This document shows, in pieces, positions 52,272-61,524 of a DNA stretch of 64,000 nt. The translations under genes and the position numbers were made by a program. Origin of the DNA: an uncultured Roseivirga sp. (GTDB lineage Bacteria; Bacteroidota; Bacteroidia; Cytophagales; Cyclobacteriaceae); contig CANLOY010000002.1 of assembly GCA_947493005.1 (NCBI GenBank), positions 773,810 to 837,809 of the forward strand, in the 5' to 3' direction. The notes beneath the pieces were generated by a model that saw nothing but the letters and a program-made list of their open reading frames with translations, had not been told where the DNA came from and made no database searches. The first letter of the stretch is position 1. Every line of letters begins with the position of its first letter.

Positions 52272-53154
52272 GAGGTTTTTAGGTTTTCTTGTACTGCTTA
52301 CTTTTTTGGTTGATTTCGCTTCAGCGCAAGACACCAAACCTATAGGTTATTTTCTTAAGGATAGTGCGAAAATTGGCGAGCTTGTCCCTTATTCTTTGAG
52401 CTATAAAGACAGAAAGAACAGACCAATAATTTTCCCCGACAGTATTCACTTTCTCCCATTTGAGTTAATGCGGAAGGAGTACTTCGACACACAATCTGAT
52501 TCGATTAACAGTATTGATAGTGCTGTATACTACTTAGCTACCTTCGAAATAGATACAGTTCAGAAATTAAGCTTGCCCATTTTCCTGAATACAGGAACCG
52601 ACAGTCTCGAGTTATACAGTGATATGGACTCTATAATTCTTGACCAGGTGGTTACACAAATGCCAGACTCAGTCAGTATGGAAGAGACTTCGGCTTACCA
52701 ACCGATATCACTACAATTTAACTACCCGTACTGGATTATTGGTTTGGTTCTTCTAGGCATAATCACGCTGATTGTTGCAATAGTTTGGGGAAAAGAAATT
52801 CGAAAGCGCATCAGACTTCATCGTATGCGCAAGCAGTTGGTTAAGTTTCAGGAACAATTTGATGTCGAAATTGAACATTTAAATTCTGACGCTTCAAAAA
52901 TCAGAATTGAAACTGTACTGAAGTTTTGGAAGAGTTACATGGAGAAGCTTGAAATACTTCCATATACCAAACTCACTACTCAGGAAATTGTAAAGGTGCA
53001 ACAAAGTGCATCTCTTGAAAAGACCTTAAAATCCATTGATCGAAACATTTATAGTACTGCGGAAGTAAGTGCGTTACAAAACGACTTTGAGTTTTTGAAG
53101 GATTATTCAGAAGACAGGTACAATCATATAACGGAGGGAATCAGGAATGCTTGA
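52264..53154 (+). CDS. exported single-pass protein of the Bat-type cluster
   Basis: The 296-residue protein has a signal peptide (to about SAQ, residue 21), an extracytoplasmic domain (about 22-155), one membrane helix (about 158-177, YWIIGLVLLGIITLIVAIVW) and a basic cytoplasmic helical region. It takes the place of the small DUF4381-like protein usually found between DUF58 and BatA genes. It overlaps both neighbours by 8 bases, so all three are coupled. Confidence 0.78.
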   Translation: MIRRFLGFLVLLTFLVDFASAQDTKPIGYFLKDSAKIGELVPYSLSYKDRKNRPIIFPDSIHFLPFELMRKEYFDTQSDSINSIDSAVYYLATFEIDTVQKLSLPIFLNTGTDSLELYSDMDSIILDQVVTQMPDSVSMEETSAYQPISLQFNYPYWIIGLVLLGIITLIVAIVWGKEIRKRIRLHRMRKQLVKFQEQFDVEIEHLNSDASKIRIETVLKFWKSYMEKLEILPYTKLTTQEIVKVQQSASLEKTLKSIDRNIYSTAEVSALQNDFEFLKDYSEDRYNHITEGIRNA

Positions 53155-54196
53155 CGAAGCGCTATACAAATGGTATTCACTGGAGTGGTTTACTCCTACA
53201 GCCTTTAAGTCTTTTGACTGGGAGTTTTTCTTTGTATTGTACATCATCCCTCTGGTGCTTCTTCTATTCATTTTAAAATGGTTAATCGGGAGTAAGATAA
53301 AACAAAAGCTACCTGTAGCATTACCCAAAAAAGAGATTTCGAAACACTGGACTAGTTACCTAAGATTTATTCCAAATGCGCTATTGGTGCTTTCTCTAGC
53401 TCTTTTATTGATCGCCTTAGCTCGTCCTCAAAGAACCAATGAACAGGTTGAGCAATGGTCTGAAGGTATTGATATTGCATTGGTTATTGACATCTCTGAA
53501 TCAATGCAAATTGAAGACTTTAAGCCTAACAGGCTTGAAGCTGCTAAGAGAACGGCAAGAAACTTTATTGCCGGAAGAAATCAAGACAGAATAGGGTTAG
53601 TGATTTTTTCTGGAGATGCTTATTCACTTTCTCCTCTGACCACCGATTATGAGCTTTTATACAAGTTTATCGATGAAGAAATAGATTTCAACAAAATCGA
53701 AAACCGCGGAACAGCTATTGGAAGTGCCATAGCCGTAGGCACTAATAGAATGAGAGAGTCTGAAGCAGCGTCTAAGGTGATGATTCTACTTTCCGATGGA
53801 GATAATACTGCTGGAAACATAGACCCGATAACTGCTGCGGAACTTGCCGCTGCTTATGATATTAAAATCTATACTATTGGGATAGGCAAGGAAGGCAAAG
53901 TTCCTTTTGGAAAAGACTTCTTTGGCAGACCTAATTATGTTGAAAACACACTGGATGAAACTACACTCCGAGAAATTGCTAAAATTGGTTCTGGTCAGTT
54001 TTATAGAGTTTCTGACAATCAGGCTCTCATTAATGTTTTCAAACTAATTGATGAATACGAAAAGGCAGAGATTAAGGAAACCAGATACAAAAATACTACT
54101 GATTTTTATTCCATCTACTTGAATTGGGGAATCGTCTTTTTTCTCTTATTTCTGATATCTAAGAGCACGTTCATCAGCAATATTCTGGAAGACTAA
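53147..54196 (+). CDS. batA: VWA-domain membrane protein, BatA-like
   Basis: The 349-residue protein has two N-terminal membrane segments (about 27-45 and 76-92), a VWA domain (about 108-300) with metal-site motif DISES near residue 115 and SDGD, and a C-terminal helix (about 326-342). This is the BatA/BatB layout linked to aerotolerance in Bacteroides. Normally batB, batC and batD follow; here a convergent lysE gene follows after 9 bases, so the cluster is short. Confidence 0.85.
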   Translation: MLDEALYKWYSLEWFTPTAFKSFDWEFFFVLYIIPLVLLLFILKWLIGSKIKQKLPVALPKKEISKHWTSYLRFIPNALLVLSLALLLIALARPQRTNEQVEQWSEGIDIALVIDISESMQIEDFKPNRLEAAKRTARNFIAGRNQDRIGLVIFSGDAYSLSPLTTDYELLYKFIDEEIDFNKIENRGTAIGSAIAVGTNRMRESEAASKVMILLSDGDNTAGNIDPITAAELAAAYDIKIYTIGIGKEGKVPFGKDFFGRPNYVENTLDETTLREIAKIGSGQFYRVSDNQALINVFKLIDEYEKAEIKETRYKNTTDFYSIYLNWGIVFFLLFLISKSTFISNILED

Positions 54197-54205
54197 AGCC
54201 GAGTT

Positions 54206-54844
54206 TTATTTAAAGAAAGCTACACCAAAGCCTTCAAGAACGAAATTAAAAAGCTTTAAACTAAAGATAACAAGGGCTATTCCCACTACTCTATTCATTA
54301 TTTTCATGAAACGTGGGGTAACAATCTGACTAAGTTTGACAGCAAAATAAGATTTGAGTACATCTACTCCGAATACTGTAGCAATCAACACTACAAAGAA
54401 AGAGATTGCTTCGTTTGTCGAATACTGAAAATCCACTGAAATCTTACTCACAATTCCTATCCAGAAAATAAGCACAAAAGGGTTTATTCCGTTCAATACA
54501 AATCCCTTCACTATTTGTTGAAACCACTTTGTTTCTTCAGCATGTAACTGTTTTAATCCTTTTTGAGGTACTGGCTTTAACAAATAGAAGATACCGAAAA
54601 CAAGCATTATCGTTCCTCCAATACCGCCCAGCCACATATTAAAAGATGGATTTTCTACGAACTGTGAAATACCCAGATAGGTAACCACAATGTAAACACT
54701 ATCGCTAAGGGCAATACCAACCGCCATAAAAAACCCAGAGAAAAAACCCTTTTCAATGGCATTTTGAATCAGTGCAAAGAATACGGGCCCAATCAATACA
54801 CATAACAGCAACCCAAACAACACCCCGTTTATGATGATATCCAT
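54206..54844 (-). CDS. LysE-family exporter
   Basis: The 212-residue protein has six membrane helices and the LysE/RhtB pattern: GLLLCVLIGPVFFALIQNAI with the conserved Gly-Pro, then GFFMAVGIALSDSVYIV. NGINPFVLIFWIGI is also typical. It probably exports amino acids or related small molecules; the substrate cannot be read. It starts 9 bases after the GH3 gene and may be cotranscribed with it. Confidence 0.88.
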   Translation of the reverse strand: MDIIINGVLFGLLLCVLIGPVFFALIQNAIEKGFFSGFFMAVGIALSDSVYIVVTYLGISQFVENPSFNMWLGGIGGTIMLVFGIFYLLKPVPQKGLKQLHAEETKWFQQIVKGFVLNGINPFVLIFWIGIVSKISVDFQYSTNEAISFFVVLIATVFGVDVLKSYFAVKLSQIVTPRFMKIMNRVVGIALVIFSLKLFNFVLEGFGVAFFK

Positions 54845-54853
54845 AGTTGCTTA

Positions 54854-56398
54854 TCAGACGGTTTTGCCAATGAATGACAACCAATGTTCCAGTTTATCAC
54901 CCTTTAAAACTCTTGGGAATTTTGTCTGCCCTCCTTCTTTTCCTTGTGAACGTAGCCAGTCATAGAAAACCTCAGTTGGTAGCACTTCCAGTTCAACATT
55001 CTTCAAGGCATGCTGCCGTTCGACTTCATAGTCATCATTGAGTTCTTTTAGGGTAGTATCTATCTTTTCTTTCAACACATTCTTGTCAACTTGATCATCC
55101 GTACCAATGTACCAATGGTGAGCAAAGAGTTTGCCATCCGGAATACCTGCTACTGTAAATTCTTTAACGCCAATATTAAGCTCTTTGGAAGCTAATTCAA
55201 CAGCCTGATTCATATTATCAACCGATAAGTGTTCTCCACACAAACTAAGGAAATGCTTGGTTCTGCCCGTAATGATAATTTCTGAACAATGCTTATCTAT
55301 GAACCTGACAGTATCTCCGATTAAGTATCTCCAAGCACCTGAGCAGGTAGAAATCAAAAGCGCATAATCTTGCCCCTCTTCAACCTGATCAATCATCAAT
55401 GTTTCAGGGTTCTCGACTATCTGTCCGTCAGCATCAAAGTTTTTATCATTAAAAGGAACAAACTCATGGAAAATCCCTCCATTGAGCATTAAACGCATTC
55501 CTCTTTTATCTGGTGAATTTTGAAAGGCAATAAACCCTTCAGAAGCCAGGTAAGTCTCAATGTAATGAATTGGTCTGCCCAGAAGCTTATCAAAGCTCTT
55601 TTTGTAAGGGTCGAATGCCACTCCTCCATGAACAAAAGAATCAAGGTTGGGCCAGATTTCGTGAATATCTTTTACACCATAGCGTTCGATAATTCGCTCT
55701 ATCAAAATTGTCATCCAGGCAGGCACCCCTACAATCATTCCGATATTCCACTTAGGGGCCGACTCAACAATTTCTTCAAGCTTAATTTCCCAGTCTTTGT
55801 GCTTTTTAATCTTTGGAGTTGGTCTTGAAAAGCCTTGTACCCAAAGTGGCAACTGACCTGTAGTTATACCACTCAAGTCACCATAATAGTAATTACCCGA
55901 AAAATTGAGTGCCGTACTACCACCAAGCATTAACATACCAGACTGAAAAAACTTATCCGGTAAATCGTACTTGGACAAAGTATATATATGTCTTGTTCCT
56001 GTCTTTCTGATTTGTCGGATCATGTCTTTTGTAACAGGAATATATTTAGAAGAGGCTCCAGAAGTACCTGAACTCAATGCAAAGAACTTTGTCTTGCCCG
56101 GCCAGCTCACATCCGCCTCGCCCTCTCGCATTTTGTACCACCAGTCATCATTCATTTTATCATAATCGGATACTGGTACCAACTCCTTGAATTTCTCAAA
56201 GAAATCGTGATGTCCGAAACTTCTGAATTTTTCAAGAATGCTGTAGAAATCATAAGTTCTACCAAACTGTGTATTGCGTGCGCTAATCAACAGTTTAGAA
56301 AGTTCTTTCTTCTGTAAATCGTAAGGTGAGGTATAATCTTGCTCCAACGTCTCGCGAAGCTTTATGCCTTTTTTTAAAATTGATCCAATTATGGGCAT
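54854..56398 (-). CDS. GH3 auxin-responsive-promoter-family acyl-amido synthetase-like protein
   Basis: The 514-residue protein spans the full GH3 superfamily length. ATP-binding ALSSGTSGASSKYIPVT near residues 107-123 is the GH3 motif 1, YLASEGFIAFQ and the ISTCSGAWRYLIGDTVRF region form later motifs, and a mobile C-terminal domain follows (LSLCGEHLSVDNM). Plant GH3 enzymes adenylate carboxylates and join them to amino acids; bacterial members are common in Bacteroidota with unknown substrates. The adjacent LysE-type exporter raises the possibility of a product-export link, which is inference. Confidence 0.88.
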   Translation of the reverse strand: MPIIGSILKKGIKLRETLEQDYTSPYDLQKKELSKLLISARNTQFGRTYDFYSILEKFRSFGHHDFFEKFKELVPVSDYDKMNDDWWYKMREGEADVSWPGKTKFFALSSGTSGASSKYIPVTKDMIRQIRKTGTRHIYTLSKYDLPDKFFQSGMLMLGGSTALNFSGNYYYGDLSGITTGQLPLWVQGFSRPTPKIKKHKDWEIKLEEIVESAPKWNIGMIVGVPAWMTILIERIIERYGVKDIHEIWPNLDSFVHGGVAFDPYKKSFDKLLGRPIHYIETYLASEGFIAFQNSPDKRGMRLMLNGGIFHEFVPFNDKNFDADGQIVENPETLMIDQVEEGQDYALLISTCSGAWRYLIGDTVRFIDKHCSEIIITGRTKHFLSLCGEHLSVDNMNQAVELASKELNIGVKEFTVAGIPDGKLFAHHWYIGTDDQVDKNVLKEKIDTTLKELNDDYEVERQHALKNVELEVLPTEVFYDWLRSQGKEGGQTKFPRVLKGDKLEHWLSFIGKTV

Positions 56399-56512
56399 CC
56401 TGCGTTCTCTTCTCTAAAAATGTCAACGTGCCAAAGCATAAATACACTAACTTTGGCGCACTTGATTTGACCAAAGATAATAGAAATCTAAACTCAAACG
56501 TATTTCAATCCT

Positions 56513-57193
56513 ATGCCTATTTCAGAGAATATTAATTACTACAATAAAATTCTAACTGAATACAGTGCACAGCTGATTGCTGTGAGTAAGACTAAACCTA
56601 TCGAAGATTTGTTACAGGCTTATGATGCAGGGCAACGTGCATTCGGGGAAAACAAGGTTCAGGAGCTTACAAACAAGCATGAAGCACTACCAAAAGACAT
56701 TCAATGGCACATGATTGGTCACCTTCAGCGCAACAAAGTAAAGTACATCGCTCCTTTTGTTCACTTGATTCATGCCGTTGATAGTCCAAGATTGTTGAAG
56801 GAAATAGATAAACAAGCTGCAAAAAATAATCGGGTGATTTCATGCCTTTTACAAATACACATTGCACAAGAGGAAACCAAATTTGGTTTCGTTGAAGATG
56901 AGTTACTCAACTTTCTTGAAAGCGAAGAGTTGAAAGCGCTTCAGCATATAAAGGTTGTTGGATTGATGGGTATGGCTACAAACACGGAGAATATTCAACA
57001 GATAGAAAATGAATTTCGGAGCCTGAAATCTCTATTTGACAAAATCCATGCTGAGGTATCTCTGGAAAACGTTTCTATGCAGGAACTATCAATGGGCATG
57101 ACAAGTGATTATGAAATTGCTTGTAAAACGGGAAGTACAATGGTAAGGATTGGAAGCGCAATCTTTGGGCCCAGAAATTATACACAAAACTAG
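56513..57193 (+). CDS. YggS/PLPBP-family pyridoxal 5'-phosphate homeostasis protein
   Basis: The 226-residue protein is a single alanine-racemase-like barrel. The PLP lysine is in LIAVSKTKPIEDL (about residue 26), followed by FGENKVQEL, WHMIGHLQRNKVKYI, and the C-terminal LSMGMTSDYEIA and VRIGSAIFG phosphate site. The family buffers and delivers PLP rather than catalysing a known reaction. Relevant neighbours that would use PLP are distant. A TAACTTTG box (56448-56455) lies upstream. DUF423 follows after 4 bases. Confidence 0.93.
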   Translation: MPISENINYYNKILTEYSAQLIAVSKTKPIEDLLQAYDAGQRAFGENKVQELTNKHEALPKDIQWHMIGHLQRNKVKYIAPFVHLIHAVDSPRLLKEIDKQAAKNNRVISCLLQIHIAQEETKFGFVEDELLNFLESEELKALQHIKVVGLMGMATNTENIQQIENEFRSLKSLFDKIHAEVSLENVSMQELSMGMTSDYEIACKTGSTMVRIGSAIFGPRNYTQN

Positions 57194-57197
57194 AACT

Positions 57198-57575
57198 ATG
57201 ACTGCTAAAACCGTATTAATCATTGCTGGAATTTTAGGTGCAATTTCGGTTGGGATAAGCGCCTTTGGAGCGCACGGACTAAAAGACACACTATCTGCTA
57301 ATGGGACATTAGAAACTTTTGATACCGCTGTTAAATATCAGTTTTATCACACACTGGCGCTGCTCTTACTTGGTATTCTAATGCTCAACTTGCAAAGTAA
57401 TCACTTCAACTATGCCAGCATCTGCTTTATTATTGGCATTGTGATTTTTAGTGGTTCTCTCTACACTTTAAGCATTACCAACATTAAGTGGCTTGGAGCA
57501 ATTACACCTATTGGAGGGCTTGCTTTCATTCTTGGATGGATTTTCATGGCCCTGGGTATTTCCAAGACTCTTTAG
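57198..57575 (+). CDS. DUF423 family membrane protein
   Basis: I chose ATG 57198 (MTAKTVLIIAGILGAISVG); a longer frame from 57150 would overlap YggS. The 125-residue protein has four helices and the family hallmarks GAFGAHGLKD-like SAFGAHGLKDTL, YQFYHTLALLLLG and a late TPIGGLAFILGW. The function is unknown. Confidence 0.9.
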   Translation: MTAKTVLIIAGILGAISVGISAFGAHGLKDTLSANGTLETFDTAVKYQFYHTLALLLLGILMLNLQSNHFNYASICFIIGIVIFSGSLYTLSITNIKWLGAITPIGGLAFILGWIFMALGISKTL

Positions 57576-57578
57576 TGG

Positions 57579-58979
57579 TTAAAAGAATCTCTGGTGAAAG
57601 TTTACCAGAAACAATTCTTTTGAGGCTCTGGTAACAGCCGTATAAAGCCACCTTACATACTCCTGATCGACCATTTCTTCAGTCAAATATCCTTGATCGA
57701 CAAACACAGCATCCCACTGCCCACCCTGAGATTTATGGCAAGTAAGGGCATAGGCAAACTTAACCTGAAGCGCATTTAAGAAAGGGTCTTTTTTAATAGC
57801 TTTTATCCTCTCAGCTTTAGTAGGAAGGTCTGCGTAATCTTCAGTAACCTCCTCGTACAGCCTCTTATAGTCCTTATCATTAAGAGAGGCTTCTGGAGAA
57901 TAAAGTGTATTCAGAATAACTTTTGCTTCAAAGGGTTCTTGTTCTGGATAGTCTAGTAACTGAACACTCAATTCTGCAAAACGTAATCCATAATATTCCT
58001 GAAAGCGAATGATCTTCAATACTTCTACAAAGTCTCCATTTGCCAGAAACCCCGCAGGAGCGTTCTCTGGCAAAAAGTGATAGTTATTTCTAACAATCAT
58101 CAGAATATCACCAGCCTCCAGTTCATCCTCTCTATACTGAATGGCTCTTCTTATATACTGGTTATACTGAACTGCATTCTTATTACTTCGGCAAATAATA
58201 ACAGCATTTTCAGTTCCGTACTTGTCGTATGCATACCTCAAACCATCCTCCAGTTTTTCAGCGGTCATTTTATAAGTATCGTCAAACCTGTTAGTAGCCA
58301 GTTTGATTACTGCTTCTTCGTTAAGTAATTGATTCCTAAGGTTAGTTGCATTAAAAAGGATGCCCGACTCCTTTTCCTGGCGCATTACCTCTGTGAGTTC
58401 AAGTGCATTTACCTCTACAGCGAAAGATTGCCTGAGCAAGTCGGCCTCCAAAGCGGGACTTTCTAATGACCCTACAGGAGGCAACTGAGCAACATCCCCA
58501 ATTAAGAGCAACCTGTTTCCCTCTTTCGAAAATACATAATCAATCAAATCGGCCAGAAGCCCATTCTTACCATAATCAGACTGATTTGAAATCATTGAGG
58601 CTTCATCTACTATAAAGAGTGTGTTTTTATGATAGTTATTCTGTCTTTTAAAAACTAGGCCTCCTCCGGGCTCAGCTGTCTGATGAAAAACCTTTTTATG
58701 TATAGTAAATGCTGTCCGATTAGTATATCCAGACATCACTTTAGCAGCCCTTCCAGTAGGAGCCATTAGTACATACTTGTAATTGAAGAAAGGCAGTGTC
58801 TTTACAATAGCGCCAACCACTGTTGTTTTTCCTGTACCCGCATATCCTCTGAGCACTAAGACAGGCTTGTTTATTTTGTCATCCAGTAAGAAATTATTGA
58901 ATAACTGAAACAAGTGTTTTTGCCCTTTGGTGGGCTCAAAAGGAAATTTACTTGCTAATATTTCTGATGGTTTGGCCAA
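57579..58979 (-). CDS. RecD-like superfamily 1 DNA helicase
   Basis: The 466-residue protein has Walker A GYAGTGKTT near residue 45, Walker B LFIVDEASMIS, the LIGDVAQLPPVGS motif and a C-terminal UvrD_C_2-type motif ALTCHKSQGGQWDAV. It matches small RecD2-like helicases lacking the N-terminal RecBCD-interaction region. A role in DNA repair or replication restart is inferred from family. The thioesterase gene is 11 bases upstream. Confidence 0.9.
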   Translation of the reverse strand: MAKPSEILASKFPFEPTKGQKHLFQLFNNFLLDDKINKPVLVLRGYAGTGKTTVVGAIVKTLPFFNYKYVLMAPTGRAAKVMSGYTNRTAFTIHKKVFHQTAEPGGGLVFKRQNNYHKNTLFIVDEASMISNQSDYGKNGLLADLIDYVFSKEGNRLLLIGDVAQLPPVGSLESPALEADLLRQSFAVEVNALELTEVMRQEKESGILFNATNLRNQLLNEEAVIKLATNRFDDTYKMTAEKLEDGLRYAYDKYGTENAVIICRSNKNAVQYNQYIRRAIQYREDELEAGDILMIVRNNYHFLPENAPAGFLANGDFVEVLKIIRFQEYYGLRFAELSVQLLDYPEQEPFEAKVILNTLYSPEASLNDKDYKRLYEEVTEDYADLPTKAERIKAIKKDPFLNALQVKFAYALTCHKSQGGQWDAVFVDQGYLTEEMVDQEYVRWLYTAVTRASKELFLVNFHQRFF

Positions 58980-58990
58980 TTGCCTCTAAA

Positions 58991-59440
58991 CTATGACTTT
59001 GCTCTATCTTCTGGAAAGATAGTCACCATGGTAGTAGTGGCCTTTGCTATAAGCGTCTTTTTTTCTCCATCCAGAGCCCAAACCTCAGCCTCACAGAAAT
59101 TCATTTTCTTTCCCTGCTTAACAACCCAGCCTTTGGCATGCAGTTTTTGACCTCTGCCAGGTGTAAAGTAAGAAATCTTGATTTCGCCAGTAACTACGTG
59201 TTGGTCTTCTTTAACCACAGTAAAGGCTGCAAACCCAGCTACAATATCTGCTAAAGTGGCTGTGACCCCTCCATGAACAAGCCCCACCTGCTGCTTGTGT
59301 TCCTCTCTCAAGTCTAGCCAGCCTTCAGTTCTACCCTCTTCTATTACATTCAAATCAAAACCCACAAGCTTCATGAAGTGTTGCCTTTCCAGAAACTTCT
59401 CAATCCTTGACTTGAATTCAGGATTAAATATCTTTACCAT
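58991..59440 (-). CDS. PaaI-family hotdog-fold thioesterase
   Basis: From ATG 59440 (a GTG five codons upstream is possible) the 149-residue protein has a hotdog fold with the PaaI motif VGLVHGGVTATLADIVAGFA and GEIKISYFTPGRG. It likely hydrolyses aromatic or medium acyl-CoA. It is cotranscribed with the helicase gene by spacing, though no functional tie is evident. Confidence 0.87.
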   Translation of the reverse strand: MVKIFNPEFKSRIEKFLERQHFMKLVGFDLNVIEEGRTEGWLDLREEHKQQVGLVHGGVTATLADIVAGFAAFTVVKEDQHVVTGEIKISYFTPGRGQKLHAKGWVVKQGKKMNFCEAEVWALDGEKKTLIAKATTTMVTIFPEDRAKS

Positions 59441-59488
59441 AATGCCAATTTCCACAAATATATCTACTAGCTCCCAGCACCACCAATC

Positions 59489-59980
59489 ATGACTAATTTA
59501 GATTCTAAAATAGCCGACACTTATGGTAAAAAACTTCGTATCAGAGTCTGTGGTATTTGTATAGAGCTCGATAAAGTTCTCCTGGTACGTCATAGAACTC
59601 TCGGCAAGAAAGGAGTATTGTGGGCTCCCCCGGGAGGTGGAATGCATTACAATGAGGATGCAATGTCAGCACTTAAAAGGGAATTCAAAGAAGAGACTGG
59701 GCTATCAATCTCCATAGAGAGATTTCTATTTGTACATGAATACATGGAAGTTCCTCTGCATAGTGTTGAGTTGTTCTTTCTGGTGAAAAGAATAGGAGGA
59801 GAACTCAAAACAGGCTATGACCCCGAAGTCTCAGATCATGATCAAATAATAACAGATGTAGCTTTTTGTGACCTGAAAGAGTTAAAAAAAGATCAACCAG
59901 AGAGTTTACATGACATCTTCCAACATTTTGAATCACTAGAAGTGTTGATTAATCAAAAAGGTTATTTCAAATTTCATTAA
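59489..59980 (+). CDS. Nudix hydrolase
   Basis: The 163-residue protein has a Nudix box starting GGGMHYNEDAMSALKREFKE and ending EETGLSI, matching GX5EX7REUXEEXGU. The N-terminal RIRVCGICIELDKVLLVRH strand is usual for the fold. The substrate class (nucleoside diphosphate derivative) is unknown. Confidence 0.9.
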   Translation: MTNLDSKIADTYGKKLRIRVCGICIELDKVLLVRHRTLGKKGVLWAPPGGGMHYNEDAMSALKREFKEETGLSISIERFLFVHEYMEVPLHSVELFFLVKRIGGELKTGYDPEVSDHDQIITDVAFCDLKELKKDQPESLHDIFQHFESLEVLINQKGYFKFH

Positions 59981-60056
59981 TTATCCATAAACTAGCGCTT
60001 CAATTAGTTATGAATTACCTAAAGAATTAGTTAATTTAGCAAAAACCAACCTTAAA

Positions 60057-60632
60057 ATGAACCTAACTAAAATACTGACCGTAGTTTTTTTACTAATAGC
60101 CGTATTTGTTGGCTATATGCTTTATGACGGAATCAATAACACTATTGAGGAAGCAAAAGAAATTGAAAGAGTAGAAAACAGGGTTAAAGCAAGACTTGAG
60201 TTGATTCGCGATACTCAGGTAGCTTACCAAAGTACTTATGGTGATTATGCCGACACATGGGAGAAGCTCATCTCTTATGCAGACTCAGGAAAAATCTATA
60301 TTATCCAAAGGACTGAAAAGATTATTCAACTAGATTATCAACAGGAAAGATCTGAGTTCATTTATGATACAATAGGAATTGTTTCAGTAAGAGATTCCTT
60401 GTTTACCGATGATTTTGATGTTCAAAAATTACCTGAATTGCCTCATGCTCCAGGTAAATACTTCTCTCTTTATGCTAAAGATTCAGTTAGGTCTGGGGTT
60501 AATGTTGACTACATAGAAGTGGTTGATACTTATCCATTTGATAGAAGTAGGTCTGATGATTCTGAGAATGATAAGAGGAGGCCGTTAAGGTTTGGCTCAA
60601 GGACAGACATCACCACAGCTGGTAACTGGTAG
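60057..60632 (+). CDS. hypothetical protein with N-terminal membrane anchor
   Basis: The 191-residue protein has one hydrophobic helix (about 4-23, TKILTVVFLLIAVFVGYMLY) and a helix rich in charged residues (EEAKEIERVENRVKARLELI). It continues RDTQVAYQSTYGDYADTWEK, which looks like the start of a pilin-like or PulG-like extracytoplasmic domain but lacks a prepilin motif. It precedes DUF3822 and coaD with short gaps, an arrangement seen in Bacteroidota. Confidence 0.72.
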   Translation: MNLTKILTVVFLLIAVFVGYMLYDGINNTIEEAKEIERVENRVKARLELIRDTQVAYQSTYGDYADTWEKLISYADSGKIYIIQRTEKIIQLDYQQERSEFIYDTIGIVSVRDSLFTDDFDVQKLPELPHAPGKYFSLYAKDSVRSGVNVDYIEVVDTYPFDRSRSDDSENDKRRPLRFGSRTDITTAGNW

Positions 60633-60638
60633 AGTTCT

Positions 60639-61502
60639 GTGAGGTCAACTCATACGCAACAAATAGTATCTATAAAGGACGAAAGGCTTGATATTGATCG
60701 TATTGATCGGTATCGTCTTTCGTTTTTTATTTCTTCTGAACAATGTCAATTGAGCATTTATGATATTCAGAAGAAGCAATTATTAATGCTCGAAAACCGT
60801 CCATTCAACACAGGTTTAAGTGTAGTTGAAAATCTTGAGGTCATCTATGACGACCATATACTAATAGCAGCAGGTTTTTGGAAAGAGATTCAGGTTTTCT
60901 TTAGAAATCGCCAGTTTTCACTCATTCCATACCCAGTTTTTGATAAGGCATTGCTCAAAGAGTATATCCGACTCAATGAACCTACAGACCCCAATCTGGA
61001 TGAGTACAGATTCAAGATACTTGATAATCTTGGGCTGACTATTGCCTTTGCGTACCCTATCGATGTTAAAAGTTGGTTCAGGGATAAGTACCCTAAAACA
61101 TCTCTATATTTTAACCACCAAAGCATAGGCTACCTTAAAGGTTTAAAGGGACAACTGAGAGATAAGGCTCAAAGCAGTTTGTATCTGTCATTAAACCATT
61201 CAGAAGCTTTAATTGCTGGCTTCAACCTGGGACGCATAGCCATTTACAATCAATTTAAGTTTACCAACACTCAACAACTGGTCAAACTAATATTACTTAC
61301 AATACAGCAGTTCAGTGATGCAGGACAGTCAATTCCAATTTTGCTTCACGGCACAAATCATCAATTAAAAGCTCAATTACCCACGCTTAAAAAATACTTC
61401 AAGAGCATTGACTTAGGTCAGCGTCCATCAGATGTTATGATTCATCCGGTATTCAATGAATTAGAGTCTTATGAGTATTTTGATGTACTTTCAAATCTGT
61501 AA
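60639..61502 (+). CDS. DUF3822 family protein
   Basis: The 287-residue protein resembles DUF3822, an actin-like-fold family of unknown role found next to coaD in Bacteroidota. Visible features are YRLSFFISSEQCQLSIYD, VVENLEVIYDDHILIAAGFW, a CoaD-like-position KSSLYLSLNHSEALIAGFN segment (QSSLYLSL in this copy) and PILLHGTNHQLKAQL. The start is GTG at 60639, 7 bases after the previous stop; no ATG fits. It ends 22 bases before coaD. Confidence 0.8.
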   Translation: MRSTHTQQIVSIKDERLDIDRIDRYRLSFFISSEQCQLSIYDIQKKQLLMLENRPFNTGLSVVENLEVIYDDHILIAAGFWKEIQVFFRNRQFSLIPYPVFDKALLKEYIRLNEPTDPNLDEYRFKILDNLGLTIAFAYPIDVKSWFRDKYPKTSLYFNHQSIGYLKGLKGQLRDKAQSSLYLSLNHSEALIAGFNLGRIAIYNQFKFTNTQQLVKLILLTIQQFSDAGQSIPILLHGTNHQLKAQLPTLKKYFKSIDLGQRPSDVMIHPVFNELESYEYFDVLSNL

Positions 61503-61524
61503 TTTTATTCACTAGATTTATCTT

